Source of the DNA: Diphasiastrum complanatum
Taxonomy: Eukaryota; Streptophyta; Lycopodiopsida; Lycopodiales; Lycopodiaceae
Length of the DNA stretch: 64,000 nucleotides
NCBI GenBank assembly: GCA_029204225.1
Contig: MU832121.1
Location: 1-64,000, forward strand
Reading direction: 5' to 3'
How positions within the stretch are numbered: position 1 is the first letter of the stretch; the number at the start of each line of letters is the position of its first letter. The notes under the pieces were generated by a model. The model was given only the letters and a program-made list of their open reading frames with translations. It was not told where the DNA came from and did no database searches. Positions 22,991-34,507 of this stretch are shown in pieces. The position numbers and the translations under genes were made by a program.

Positions 22991-23957
22991 GAACTTTACA
23001 AAAGACTCAAACACCATAGATTTGCTAGACAAGAGGTACATCCAACAATATCTAGAATAGTCATCAATGAAGATTACATAATACTTGGCACCACCATTAG
23101 ACTCATGTGAAAAGCTATGAACATCCGAATGGATGAGTTCAAGAGGAGAGCTTGATCTTGATGTAGATCTTGAGAAGGGTAGTTTGTGAGCCTTTGAGAG
23201 GCTACATGCTTCACATATCTTTCCACACTTTGAGAAATGCCTGGGGAGGTAGAGTGCAAGCTCCTTAGCACACATAGTTTCCATGGCTTTGAAGTTGGAG
23301 TGGCCCAACCTTTTGTGCCATAGTTTCACCTTTGATATCTCCACCTTTGCTAAGCTAACACTCTCCACTGTCAAGCTTAAACAATTTACCTTGCTTAAAG
23401 CCTTTAGCTATACATTCATCATTTCTAAGGATGGAACAAACTCCATGCTTTAATTATACATCACGACCATTATCCAGTAATTGGCCAACACTAAGCAAAT
23501 TCATAGTTAGCTTAGGAACATAAAGAACATTCTCAAGATTCATCCTTTTGGATGATCCAACATACAATGGAATGGTTCCTATTCCACTTATCTTACATTC
23601 TTGACTACTTGTAGTATAGATTGATCTATGTACATCATTGTAAGAAAGTAAAGTGAAAAAAATGTCCTTTTGATATGTCATGTGGGAGCTAGTTCCACTA
23701 TCAATCCACCAAGAATCATTGGTATTGCTCTTGGATGATGGAGGTATGTTGGAAACCATCAAAGATGACTCTTCTTCATCCTCCTCCTCATCCTGATGTG
23801 CAATGTTGCTTTGTTTGCTCTCTTGTGCCTTCTTCTTCTTGAGACATTTTTTTCCACAGAAAATAGACCAAAGTTCGCACCAAGAAGACACAATCTTCCT
23901 GAATTTATTGGACCAGCGAATGAAGTCACAAACCACGACTAAGCCAGTGTCGAACAA
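22970..23957 (-). pseudogene. Copia protease to integrase fragment
   Basis: Minus-strand reading: protease WWIDSGTSSHMTY (near 23690), PKLTMNLLSVGQLLDNG, pre-integrase and integrase zinc part (LWHKRLGHSNFKAM, CEACSLSKAHKLPFSRS) and the core start (LIHSDVHS; IDDYSRYCWMYLL). One frame change near 23420 separates protease from integrase. At about 22975 the frame runs without interruption into the GypA integrase region. The N-terminal Cys-His pairs are intact; the rest of pol is missing. Confidence 0.85.
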
Positions 23958-24650
23958 CTGTTACAACTATGGAGAGCCGGGACATTTTTCAACTGATTGT
24001 CCTCAGTCACGAAAGCCGATTGGTTATGTACCGTTATGTTCGAATTGTAGGGAGTCTGGCCACAAGTATCATGACTGCCCCCAGCCATAGAAGCCGCAAC
24101 ACTAGCTGCTGCAGACTCGAAAGCAAAAGTTTTGACTGATGCTGTTGTGCAGAGGATTGTTATTATTGAAGGAAAATTGGCGAAGATAGAAGACCAGTCC
24201 TAACCAAGTGACATGGAAAAGCTATTCAAAGTCACAACAAGAAGCAAAGGCTCTTCAAAATCCGAACAGAAATCTTCAACAAGGCGTAGAAACTCTTCGA
24301 AGAAGAATCTTCCAGCAAGTCAACGAATAAATCTACAACTAAAGAAGATCTTAAAGATGACCCCAACTATGACCGCAATGCTACAAAATTATTTGCAAAA
24401 GACATCTCAACAGAAGCGAAAGATATTATTAATACTGAACTACAGTCAGCTGCTGCACAGAAGGTGGTCATGTTCGAGGAAGGGGACAATGAAATACCAA
24501 AGACTAAATTGTCTAGTGCCGTTATTGACAAGCCAATCTCGAAAGCAAAGATGAAGGACTATGATATAGTGACTGATATTGGATCTCTTCGTCCAAACAT
24601 CACTTTTGAGCAATTGCTGGCAGACAATACTTATTACCGTAAGTAATTGA
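23870..24650 (+). pseudogene. GypA gag C-terminus with two CCHC knuckles, copy 2
   Basis: The frame at 23803-24090 holds NCYNYGEPGHFSTDCPQ and CSNCRESGHKYHDCPQP. The first knuckle has Tyr in place of its second Cys; the second is complete (C-x2-C-x4-H-x4-C). A lysine- and serine-rich linker with frame changes follows to about 24650. The 5' part of gag is lost at the junction with the minus-strand copia fragment near 23870. Confidence 0.75.
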
Positions 24651-26670
24651 AAGGTCTTTTTGCCCCTAAAAAGAAGAAAGAGTTTCTTTGCCAGATGCTG
24701 GTGTATTGTCTATTGATTTAGGAGATCTCGGCACACCTAAAATTGATGTTACCATTGCGAAATGTTTGATTGAAAAAGTGCCGATAGATTCTGGTTCAAA
24801 CGTGACATAATAACAGAAGACACAGCTCATGCTTTGGGACTGACTAACATTCAACCAAACACAGCAAAATATCAAGTTAGCAGATTCGACGCGACGAAAG
24901 CCTGTTGGAGAATTGAAGGATGTCACTATTTACATTCAAGCCAAGCCTTTCACAATGAATTTTATAGTTATCAAACCACTTGGTTTGCCATCTTATTCTG
25001 TGCTAATTGGACGGCCCTGGCTTTATCAATCAAATGCAAATGTTCACTATAAATCCAGAGAGTTGAGATTTCAAACTAGTGAGACCAATAATCGAGGTAA
25101 GCCAGCAGAACAAATAATCACCGGGAATCGTGACAAATATGAAGGTAAAACTCCTTTGTCTGACACCAGTTTTACCTCAGAAGATTCTTCTTATGCATTA
25201 AATATTTTTTCCAATGCATCTGACATCGAAGTACAATATTTCAAATGCTATGAGAATACTTACGAAGAAGAATTCTTCGATGCCTGCAACGCTGAAGCAG
25301 ATGTTGTGGATAAAAAAATAAACGTTGCAGACATGAACTCTAAAGAGTCTGATAATGATTCAAGTGACGAATTTGATGAATCTGAACAAGCATTTGGTAA
25401 TAAGAACCAGGCTGACAAAAAGAATATATATATGGAGTTAACCATGCGTGAAATTCATGGCCATACCAAGGCCAGTATGACAGAAGGTATCATTCTACCA
25501 GATTCTACTGAACTAATTGAACTTGCACCTGGCAGATTTGTACATGTCTTGAAGTCACTTGGAGAAACAAAATTAACTGAATTCACGGAATTGCTGAAGG
25601 AGTACCAAGATGTTTTTGTCTGGTCGCTCGACGATTTGAAAGGTATACTCACAGAATTTGGAGAGCACCGTATTGATCTTGAAGGAGATGTTGTACTTGT
25701 TCGACAGAGACAGTATCGTCTCAATCCAATGTACTCTCTCATGGTTAAGGACGAATTCAACAGGCACCTTAAGGCATGTATTATATATCTCATCTTAAGC
25801 AGTGAATGGGTTTCTCCCATTGTTGTTGTTCCAAAGAAGAAGACTGGCAAAATACGAATATGCTAGGATTTCCAAAAGCTTAATGCTGCCACAAGGAAGG
25901 ATCGTCATCCTCTGCCCTTTACTGATTCTATCTTAGATCAGGTTGCTAGTCAAGAGCGTTATAGTTTCTGTGACGGTTTCTCTGGTTATAATCAGGTTGG
26001 AGTGAGAAAGGAGGATCATTCAAAGACCACGTTTACTACGGATTGGGGCACTTATGCCTACAACAAAATGTCCTTTGGTCTTTGCAATGCACTAGCGACT
26101 TTTCAGCGAATAATGATTTTAATTTTTGTTGCCTTCCTAAGGATTTTTCTTGAAATTTTCATTGATAATTTCTATGTATATAGTGATATAAAAACACATC
26201 TACAAAAACTGAAACTTACATTGCAACAGTGTCGAGATACTTGTTTATCCCTTCATTCAGAGAAATATTTTTTCGGTATGAAAGAAGGAATTTTACTTGG
26301 ACACATAATATCAAACAGAGGAACATAGGTCGATAAAGATAAAGTCGAGCTTCTAAAGAACCTCCTGATACCAACAAATCTATGTGAACTAAGAGCTTTA
26401 ATTTCTTAGGACATGTCAGCTATTATCGGAGATTTATCCAAAATCATGCCTCTATTGCCGCCGCTCTTATGCATCTACTCAAGAAACAAGTGGAATACTT
26501 GTGGACAAATGAACAGTAGAAAGCATTCGAAGAACTTAAACAAAGGTTGATCAATGCTCCTATTCTGAGACCACCCAACTAGGCTATTTTATTTCATAGT
26601 TATGTTGATGTTTCTGCATTTGCTATTGGCGTCTGTCTAAGCCAGAAGGACGATTAGAAGAAAGACCATT
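24651..26670 (+). pseudogene. GypA protease-RT and RNase H fragment, copy 2
   Basis: Protease with SYSVLIGRPWL (about 24990-25022), an acidic 'D/E/S' linker with about 140 residues, then RT: EYQDVFVWSLDDLKGI, RQRQYRLNPMYS, VPKKKTGKIRIC followed by TAG, GYNQVGVRKEDHSKTTFTTDW, NKMSFGLCNALATFQR, and IDNF where the family has two Asp. An RNase H start (FSHYRRFIQNH region near 26405-26450) breaks off near 26670. The longest clean frame, 24913-25866, covers protease to RT fingers. Stops and the IDN change make it inactive. Its inverted partner is at 20697-22271. Confidence 0.85.
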
Positions 26671-26689
26671 CCATATACTATGCAAGTCG

Positions 26690-27695
26690 ACAGCTGGCGG
26701 ACACTTTGCTTTAAAGAACATTGTTAATAAAATATTGACTGACAAGTACTGGTGGCCAACTATGTTCAAGGATGTATCGAATTATATTCGTTCGTGTGAT
26801 TCATGCCAGAGATCTGGCAAGCCAACAAAAGCAATGAATTGGCCATTGACACCAATCCTACCTCTTGCACCATTTGAGAATGGGAGATTGACTTTGTCGG
26901 TCCAATCAGACCCGTGACTCGACGTACTAGGTGTCATTATATTCTTGTTGCAACGGATTATGCTACAAAGAACGTTGAAGCAGAAGCGATGAAACGAAAC
27001 GATGCGAATACTGTCACAACGTTCTTATTCAAAACTATAATCACAAGATATGGTTGTCCTCTTGAACTAGTAAGTGACTGTGGTACACATTTTCCAAATG
27101 ACACAATACGGCTACTGACAAAATATTTTCTGACCCCTTATAATCCAAAAGCAAACGAGTTGAAATACTATGCAAGATCTTGAACAAGATTACTATCGCA
27201 CATGTGACTGATTGGGATCAGAAATTACTTTTAGTTCTCTGGGCTTATCGAAATACAGAAAAGATCACGACGAAGCAAACACCATATTTTCTTACTTATG
27301 GTATGTATCCTATTTTACTTGTTGAATTTGAGGTGACAACTTTTCGTATTCAAGCTCAACGAACAGATGCAGAATGTATTAATGAAAGGTTGACAACTAT
27401 TGAAGAACTATCTGAAGCTCGTGCAAATTCACAAAAATTAACGAAAAAAATTCAGGAACAACGAAAGAAAAAATATGATAGTCATATCAGAAAAAGTGAT
27501 CTTAAAACTGATGACTTTGCGCTGATCTATGATAGTCGACATCAAAAGTTCTCTGGAAAACTTCATATGAGATGGCTTGGACCTTATAAAGTCATAGAGG
27601 TGTTCGAGAATGGTTCTGTTCAACTCCAATCACTTGAAGGCGAACTATTACCGACACGAATTAATGGGTCTAGACTCAAGACATATTATCTTTGA
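26690..27695 (+). pseudogene. GypA integrase, copy 2
   Basis: Begins in the zinc-binding part (GGHFALKN, then YIRSCDSCQRSGKP), continues with LPLAPFEN, FLFKTIITRYGCPLELVSDCGTHF, a segment that has lost the third catalytic region near 27145-27180, and a clean 171-codon C-terminal frame (27180-27695) with ALIYDSRHQKFSG, the GPY motif MRWLGPYKVIEVF and the end LKTYYL. Integrase joins retroelement DNA to the chromosome. Deletions at both ends of the core make this copy inactive. Confidence 0.85.
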
Positions 27696-28150
27696 CCAAA
27701 AAAAAAAATTTCTTCTCATTCTTTTCTAAATTCTTTCTGAAATTTTTTGCGACTTTTCTCCTATCTTTTCTAGAATTGATTATGATTTTTCTACCAGTTT
27801 CTAACATTTTTCTAGAATTTTTCTCCATCTTTTCGAGAATTTTTTCTAGTATCTTCCTCCCAGTTCTCGCAAAATTTTCTAGCATCTCTCTCCAATTTTT
27901 CGAGAACTTTTTCTAGCTGTCTTTTCAGCGTTTGAGTATTTTTCTAATATCTATCTCCATTTTTTTTGAGAAATTTTCTACTGTATTTTCATTTCCGAAA
28001 ATATTTTGAGAAATTTTCTATCACCTTTACTAAAAACGTTTCGAAAATCTTTCGCAAGTTTTTTCTATCATCTTTTCTAAAATCTTTTCGAGATTTTTTT
28101 TCTAGAATTTGTCAAGACGATTTTGAAATCTTTCAAGAATCTTTTCAGAT
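27696..28150 (+). promoter_or_regulatory. AT-rich spacer with six TTCnnGAA boxes, GypA copy 2
   Basis: T-rich stretch between the integrase stop and the extra ORF. Six TTCnnGAA boxes were counted between about 27768 and 28140 (TTCTAGAA three times, TTCGAGAA twice, TTCAAGAA once). They are less regularly spaced than in copy 1, so the boxes persist although the sequence between them has diverged. Confidence 0.5.
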
Positions 28151-28395
28151 TGTAGGAGTTATCTCCTAGATTGTAGAAATCTAGAAGGTCAACACAAACC
28201 ACCAATGGATGATGTGGCAGATTAGATAGTCACACCGCCACTACATATCATAGTCATTTTCTATTTTTCTCCTCACACTTTTTTCTTGTGTTTTTTTTAT
28301 GCTTGCTTTTGCTACTTACGATCACTATTGTTGCGATCAAGCATTCTATTACGACTTGTTAAGCTCTGCGGAGCTTTCGTCATTTATTCGACTTA

Positions 28396-28947
28396 ATGGC
28401 TTCTGGATCCAACTCTTCTATCAACTGGAAAGCATGCGCAGGAATCCGGATGGCATCAATCCAATCCTTTCTGAATCAATGCAGGTTGGGACGCTTGAAA
28501 GTGAAACCATCAGTCATCCTTTATAAAGTCAATACCGAGTTCATGAATTCCATCCACTCAGTATCTGATGTTGATTTTAAAGTTCATGTGTGAGGCAAGT
28601 TTTTTACTATCTCGGAGGAAGTATTCTCCACAACTCTGGGTTTGCCACTTGATGGTAAAGTTATTTCTATGAACAGAGTTGTCGTGGACGAAGATAAATA
28701 TTTTTTGAGCAACTGCTTTGTACCTACAAAGGACTCCAAAATTTTTATAATCAAGGATGCCACATTCAAAATGTTTTGTGAATACGCCAATCAAGTTATC
28801 TTTTTGACGGATGCGGATGCTACCATTTCGGTACAAAATTTTGGATATTTGTTGGACGCTTTAGCCAACAATCCTGTATTGCATGACCCAGGTTGCCGTT
28901 GGCGGGACGCGTGTCCCGTCGACTTGCCTCGTGGCGAGGCCAACTGA
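28396..28947 (+). pseudogene. Extra ORF of GypA downstream of integrase, copy 2
   Basis: Starts MASGSNSSINWKA at 28396, 700 bases after the integrase stop, and aligns with the N-terminal third of the copy at 13668. Shared blocks: CRLGRLKV, LGLPLDGKV, YFLSNCFVPTK, DATFKMFCEYANQV and LTDADATISVQNFGYLLDA. One stop (TGA near 28591) interrupts the frame. After NNPV near 28880 the sequence diverges from copy 1 and the frame ends. The function is unknown. Confidence 0.7.
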
Positions 28948-28949
28948 TC

Positions 28950-30060
28950 CTTATCCACTGATAGGACCCACAGTACAGTAACACAGTGATTCTAACTTTA
29001 ATTCTAACTCAGTAGGCATCGCCTTCGATGATTGGAAGACACCATGGAAAAATGATGACTTTCTCTAGTTATGGGCCCAGTTATCTATCGAGCAGAAAGG
29101 ATGTCTCTGCTGGGGCATAATTCAGGGGAAATTTCAAGTCATGCCTTTTGGATCAGCTGAGTTATACATAGGCTCTTCTGTTATGTATGTCTTAGAGTAT
29201 ATCCATATTAAAGAATATCATTTTTTGTGAAATGAAGACAATAAGCCACAATTTTGGAAGCGAAAGTCGCAGTTCCCATTGTACAAACCAAAAGATGTTG
29301 CGGACTTAGGCGCTTTTGATGATGTAGGTTTGCTTATCAATGTAAATATGGTGTATCGAAAACTTTTTAGTCTTTATATGGATCGGGAGCGAAATCTTGT
29401 TGACTATTTTGCAGAAATTAAATACAATCTGCAAGACCAAAGAAAATCAAGTCGTATCAAGAACTTTTGTACATATTTGTTTTGGCAGTTTGGAACTTTT
29501 GCAACAAAGACTTTGTTTTTCATCCAGAATCTTTATGTTAAAAGTTCTTTTATAAGATTTTCAGCTCACTTTTGTAAGGAAATCACACTTCGTAGTGATT
29601 CAGATGAAGATGGAAAGTTAACTTAGGTTAAGGTTAAAGGATTCGACAACCTACCAGTTGGCCGTTATACGAAATCAAAGGAAACCTTGATGTTGTATGA
29701 GGCTCAACGAAACTTGGAGTTAGCCCAACGATTACATGAAGAATTGAATCAATCATGAATATTCATTCTTGCCTATGTAATGGTGATGTTTCTATGTGAT
29801 TTTAAAAGCTGAATCTTTGAAGTTTTGAAGATGTTTTGAAGTTTGATTCCTATTCTCATCAATAATTTAACGATCAACTCCAATCAACCTATTCAATTCA
29901 AGAAGTAGCAAAGTCATATGTCTCTAAAGCAGAAGAAATATTTAAAGGAAAAAACATATGAAGAAATATCTTTTCACCTTAACGAATATCTGAAGAACAG
30001 AATGATTCGCGAGTGATCCTCAAAATAAAGATTATATGTTCACGTGGACGTTTCACATTT
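28950..30060 (+). other. GypA 3' internal region with short broken frames
   Basis: Frames at 29279-29626 (VADLGAFDDVGLLINVNMVYRK and onward) and just after (GFDNLPVGRYTKSKETLMLYEAQRNLELAQRLHEEL, to about 29757) look coding and may be a further part of the extra ORF or another element protein. I recognise no domain. About 300 noncoding bases follow up to the polypurine tract. Confidence 0.4.
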
Positions 30061-30073
30061 GAGGAAAGGGATA
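30061..30073 (+). other. Polypurine tract of GypA copy 2
   Basis: GAGGAAAGGGATA stands directly before the LTR start TGTGATGCC, the expected place of the plus-strand primer. Confidence 0.8.
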
Positions 30074-30881
30074 TGTGATGCCACGAAATTGTTAAATATT
30101 GAATATCAATCTAAGTATGGCATGATATACTAAAAAATAAAGATATGAGCTAGATAAATATAAACCATGAAGAGGCCTAAGTCATTTTTCGAGAATATAT
30201 CTTCTAAAGACTTGCCTTGTATTTAAGGGCAAGACCTCTAAAAGCGAAACACTACCTTGGATAAGTCTTTACTAGGTCATCTACGCGAAATGACTAAATA
30301 TGAATCAACATGTTAAACTAGAGTAATTTTAACTCTTAAATATACTTCTTATGGTATAATTGAACGTACATTCAACCTAATTGTTAACTAGACCTTTTCA
30401 TGAGAGCGACGCACCTGTAGTTTTAGAGGTGTGTTTGTTCGCTTCGTAGAACATATATTGATCACACGCTTCAGTCTTGGTCATCGAGAGAGAAAGAGTT
30501 TATGTATTTGTGAGAGATTGAAGAAATGAATAGAGTGTGGAGGTTTATTCTCTCTTATCTCTGTTCTCCGCACTGTTGAGTGTGAGTGATCCTGAGTCTA
30601 CTAGAAATCTCTAATGCATAACATCTCACCTGTAGAATGCATTTCATTCGATTTGGTAGAGGCAAGACTGCTGTTCTGGAATTATTAACACCACACACCT
30701 CCAACACAAGTAATATTGGTAACTTTCTAATGTCTGTTGACAACCAGAATAACGCCCGAAGCTACTTCACTCGAAATAAATCATAAATTGTACCAAATAC
30801 ATAACTTTCTAACACTATCCTCTGTGGGTTCGACATTATTTACTACAAAATCTATATTAACCTTGTTGGTATAGTACGACA
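30074..30881 (+). repeat. GypA 3' LTR (808 bp)
   Basis: Starts TGTGATGCC after the polypurine tract and ends GTACGACA. It aligns with 10487-11751 except that the left copy has about 460 extra bases at 11039-11502. Confidence 0.85.
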
Positions 30882-31267
30882 TCAATATATTGTGAATTGT
30901 GAAGGAGTTGAGTGTTATTACATGATGCTTCCTACGCTCTTATCAAGCAGATCGTTCACATCCAGAAAGTATTGTAGTTAGATCTCTATCAAGCTTTCAA
31001 GCTTGAACTGTAGTGAGCATTCTAGTTCAGTCTTTTACAGATTTATTTTAGAGTTGCTATTGCGCTACTGCTTATCAACAGAGTCGTTTATTTCGGACTT
31101 ATTCTCAATAACTCAGAGATAGCTTAAGAGTACGCAGTTTCTATCCGCTATTGTTTTGAACTCATTAGCATCTGATCTTGTTTTTCTGAATCAATAATAT
31201 TTTCTTATTGCGTTCAATTTATGTCAGAATGCATGCATCTCTGTACTGCTTTTGTAACTGGTAAAAA
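30882..31267. other. Unassigned spacer between GypA LTR and transposase remnant
   Basis: No frame, terminal repeat or target duplication was recognised. The CACTA end expected upstream of the transposase was not found here. Confidence 0.5.
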
Positions 31268-33746
31268 TTGTTTGAGAATTCAATACTTTATGTTTGGCTA
31301 CGTAATCACTTAGTATCTAGTGAAAGTTTGTTGCTAAAGATTGGACGTGATTCCTATCACTACTGCTTTGTTCAATTTTTTATAGGCGTAGTCATGCATT
31401 GGAAGTCGGAAGTTTTTGCTATTCCATTACTCACCTATTTCCGACAGTTAGCACTTCTTATTCCTGAAAAACATAAAGTGAAAAATATGGATGTTTACCT
31501 TTCACCCTTAATTGAGGAATTAGAACTACTTTGGAAAGGGGTCCAATGCTACGACATCTCATGTCCGCCCCAAGAAAAGAATTTTACGATGTGTGCCATT
31601 TTAATGTGGACAATGCATGACTATCTAGGATTGGGTGATTGTTCAAGTAATTTCATTCCAAACATGTCTATTTGTTGATAATTTCATGTTATTGTACTGT
31701 GGAACATGCTTATGTTTATTTGTTTGAAATTATTAGGCTTTACAACTTCAAGATATCATGTGTGTCTCATTTGTGGACCAAATCTTGATAGTCGACACTC
31801 ATGCCATTTGAAAAAAGTTATATATGAAAATCATCAAAAATATTTGCCTAAAGATCATCCATTCAGGAATACACAAAAAAGAGGATGTGGGGGGAGACAA
31901 GAGACAAAAAATCCTCCAACAAAAATGTCAGTGGTAGATTGGCACAAACTTTGGATTGAATCCGAGACTAAGCCAATAAATGGTATGAAAAGACTATCTA
32001 TTCTTCTGGTTTACCATATTGGAATAATCTGTTGATCAAGCATTTGCTTGATCCTATGCACATATTTAAAAATGTGGCCGAATCAAATATGGAAACACAT
32101 GGCGGGTGATAAAGATAGTATGCATGCTCAAGAGGACTTACAACTATGAAAAACAAAAAAAGAGTATTGGCCAAAGTTGGGTGCAAATGGAAATAATACC
32201 CATAGTATTCCAGGAGCAAGTTGGATTCTTAGCAAAGAAGAGTAGAAATATGTACGATCAGTTTTTTCTGATATGAGAACACCAACGAATTTTGCTCATT
32301 CATTGCAAACATCATTCACAGTAGATGGAAAGCTTCATGGTCCAAAATCTCATGACTGGTTAAAAATGCTTGAATATATATTTCCAATGTGCATTCGTGG
32401 TTGTCTAACAGAACATCTTCGTGAGACATTCACAAACTAGCAGCTGTTGTGAGGTACTTATACATCTTTATGTTATTTGTTTGTTTTTACATGGATTCAT
32501 TTGCAATAACACCAAATGACAATTGTATACATGATGTAGATAAATATGCAACAAGGAGATTCACGAGGTGGACATACAAAAAAAACATGAAGACATGGTG
32601 GAGGCTGTATGTATGTTTGAGAGGGATTTTTCGACTTCTATTTTAGACATCAAGAAGTTAGTATTGCTGGCCCAGTGCACTCCAAGTATAGATATAAAAA
32701 ATCATGGCTTTAATTGAGCTTACCAAATTGACTGACGTTCTCATGTTTTTTAATTTTTTGTAGGTGGATGTTTTTTTTGAAAAGGTCTATAAAAGTCTTG
32801 AAAGACTTTGTGCATCAAAAAGCAAGGCCCGAGGGAAGCATGTCAGAGGGTTGGTTAGCACAAGAATCCCTCTTTTAAATTTTTGAAGTTTTGTTTCAGA
32901 TTGATCCATTGTCTCCAAGATTATGGGATGATGTGAAAAGAGATGAGGTCATAGGTGAAAAAGCTCAAGGTATGGGAAGTCTAAAGAAATTGACACATTC
33001 TTTACAAGATAAGATCTCTACTTTTATGCTCTATAATTTTGGAGTAATGGATAAATGGTTGGAAATATACGAGCTAGAGAAGAAACAAAGAGCAATGACT
33101 ATTAAAAGGCAGCGTAGTAATTGGCAATGTAGAGGCCAATTTTCAACTTCTCGTGACATTGAACCATTACCTAATCAATGCACCACAGAGTAGATGCATG
33201 ACACACTAAAAAATACAAAATCCAAGGGACAAATCATATCTGACATGGAATGGAAATTTGCTAGAGGATGTGATTGACTTTTAGCATGATTGTTTATTGT
33301 ATGATTTGTGGTAAATGTTATATGATAGTATTGAACATATAGCGTTATGTGGCATATGGTTGCCATCATCGTGTTAAACGAATCGATGTGAAACGACGCA
33401 CATATGATTGTGGTGTTATGGCATTTTTTCACCAAGAAAGTTGTATGTTTTTCAAATTAAGCCACGTTCAAGGCACATATTTGAAAATGCATATGTTGAG
33501 GATTTGAACTCCTTCAACTTAGCATCTAACGAGAATATAGAAATTATATCTTTAAACATGTTAGATATTGAAGATTCTACAAATGAATTGGAGGACGTTG
33601 CAAATGAAAAAGATAATAGTGATTATTTTAGTAAAGACAATGAAGTAGTTGGGGCTGAATATTTTAGTGATGATGGAGTCCATCTAAGTGGAGATGAGTT
33701 GCAAGATATATTGGCCGATGAGTTTGAATCTTATGATGATATTTAA
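31268..33746 (+). pseudogene. CACTA/En-Spm-type (Tnp2) transposase remnant
   Basis: Pieces in successive frames match the plant Tnp2 transposase family (Transposase_21). 31268-31678: LIPEKHKVKNMDVYLSPL, IEELELLWKGVQ and NFTMCAILMWTMHDYLG. 31706-32035: LGFTTSRYHVC, CGPNLDSRHSCHLKK and YLPKDHPFRN. About 32020-32110: PYWNNLLIKHLLDPMHIFKN, then KSHDWLKMLEYIFPMCIRG near 32345-32400. Further broken frames reach an acidic C-terminus at 33408-33746 ending FESYDDI. Such transposases cut and paste elements with CACTA ends. Many stops and at least one intron-like gap make it inactive; no terminal inverted repeats were located. Confidence 0.8.
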
Positions 33747-34411
33747 TTGGATTAAAAATCAGTTGTTTTGGTGCAGCAATTTTTTTGTAGAATTGATTGA
33801 TCTTTGGCATGATCATAACGTTTGGGTCAAATTTTGTTTTCAAAGCAAGTGTTTTTAAATATTTTCATTTTTTTTCCTTCGTTTGAATCATTATAAACGA
33901 TATCATACATTAATTATTGCATTTTTTTTTTTACATGTGTGAGCGCAACACATCTCTACATACACATTTTGATTGCTATCAACCAACAGTTTTCATCTTG
34001 TACATCCAATTGTAATTAATGATAGAACAATTTCCAAGACTAATGTTTGAATTGATATCAAAAATTTAAACTATGTGAACATTAATGAATTTTTTGATCA
34101 TGGAATTTATCTATGCTATTAAGTTATTTTACATCATCCTTATAACATTGGCACTGACACTTTGTCTTTTTTGGCCCTCTATATATTGCAATCAGCACAT
34201 AATGCATAGCTGATTTAACCAAAGGCTACAAATATATGATTAGATCGAGATTGCTAATTGATTGATCAACTTAGAGTAATCTTGTATTTAGTGCATTCAA
34301 ATAACTTCAATTTCATGCTCCCTATGGCTGCTCATAATTCAATTAATGCCAAGCTTACGAGCTTTAAATAACTCAACAATATTGACCAATATCGCGTTTT
34401 AGTACATTTTG
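33747..34411. other. Unassigned AT-rich flank of element G3
   Basis: Nothing coding. G3 begins at 34412 with TGTTACGACC. Confidence 0.5.
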
Positions 34412-34507
34412 TGTTACGACCATATTTCGCTAAGGACATAAAATAGTCCTAATATGGTAGACCGGCCCTCCAGTGTTCAAGTTTATTGGTCACGCCTAGA
34501 TTTTATT

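Noticed and set aside
10487..30881. One complete GypA element bounded by the two LTRs
   Set aside because: The left LTR has no primer site, LTR lengths differ by about 460 bases, no target duplication was found, and the interior repeats integrase and the extra ORF in both orientations.
31268..33746. Complete CACTA transposon
   Set aside because: Transposase pieces are clear, but no CACTA inverted ends or target duplication could be found.
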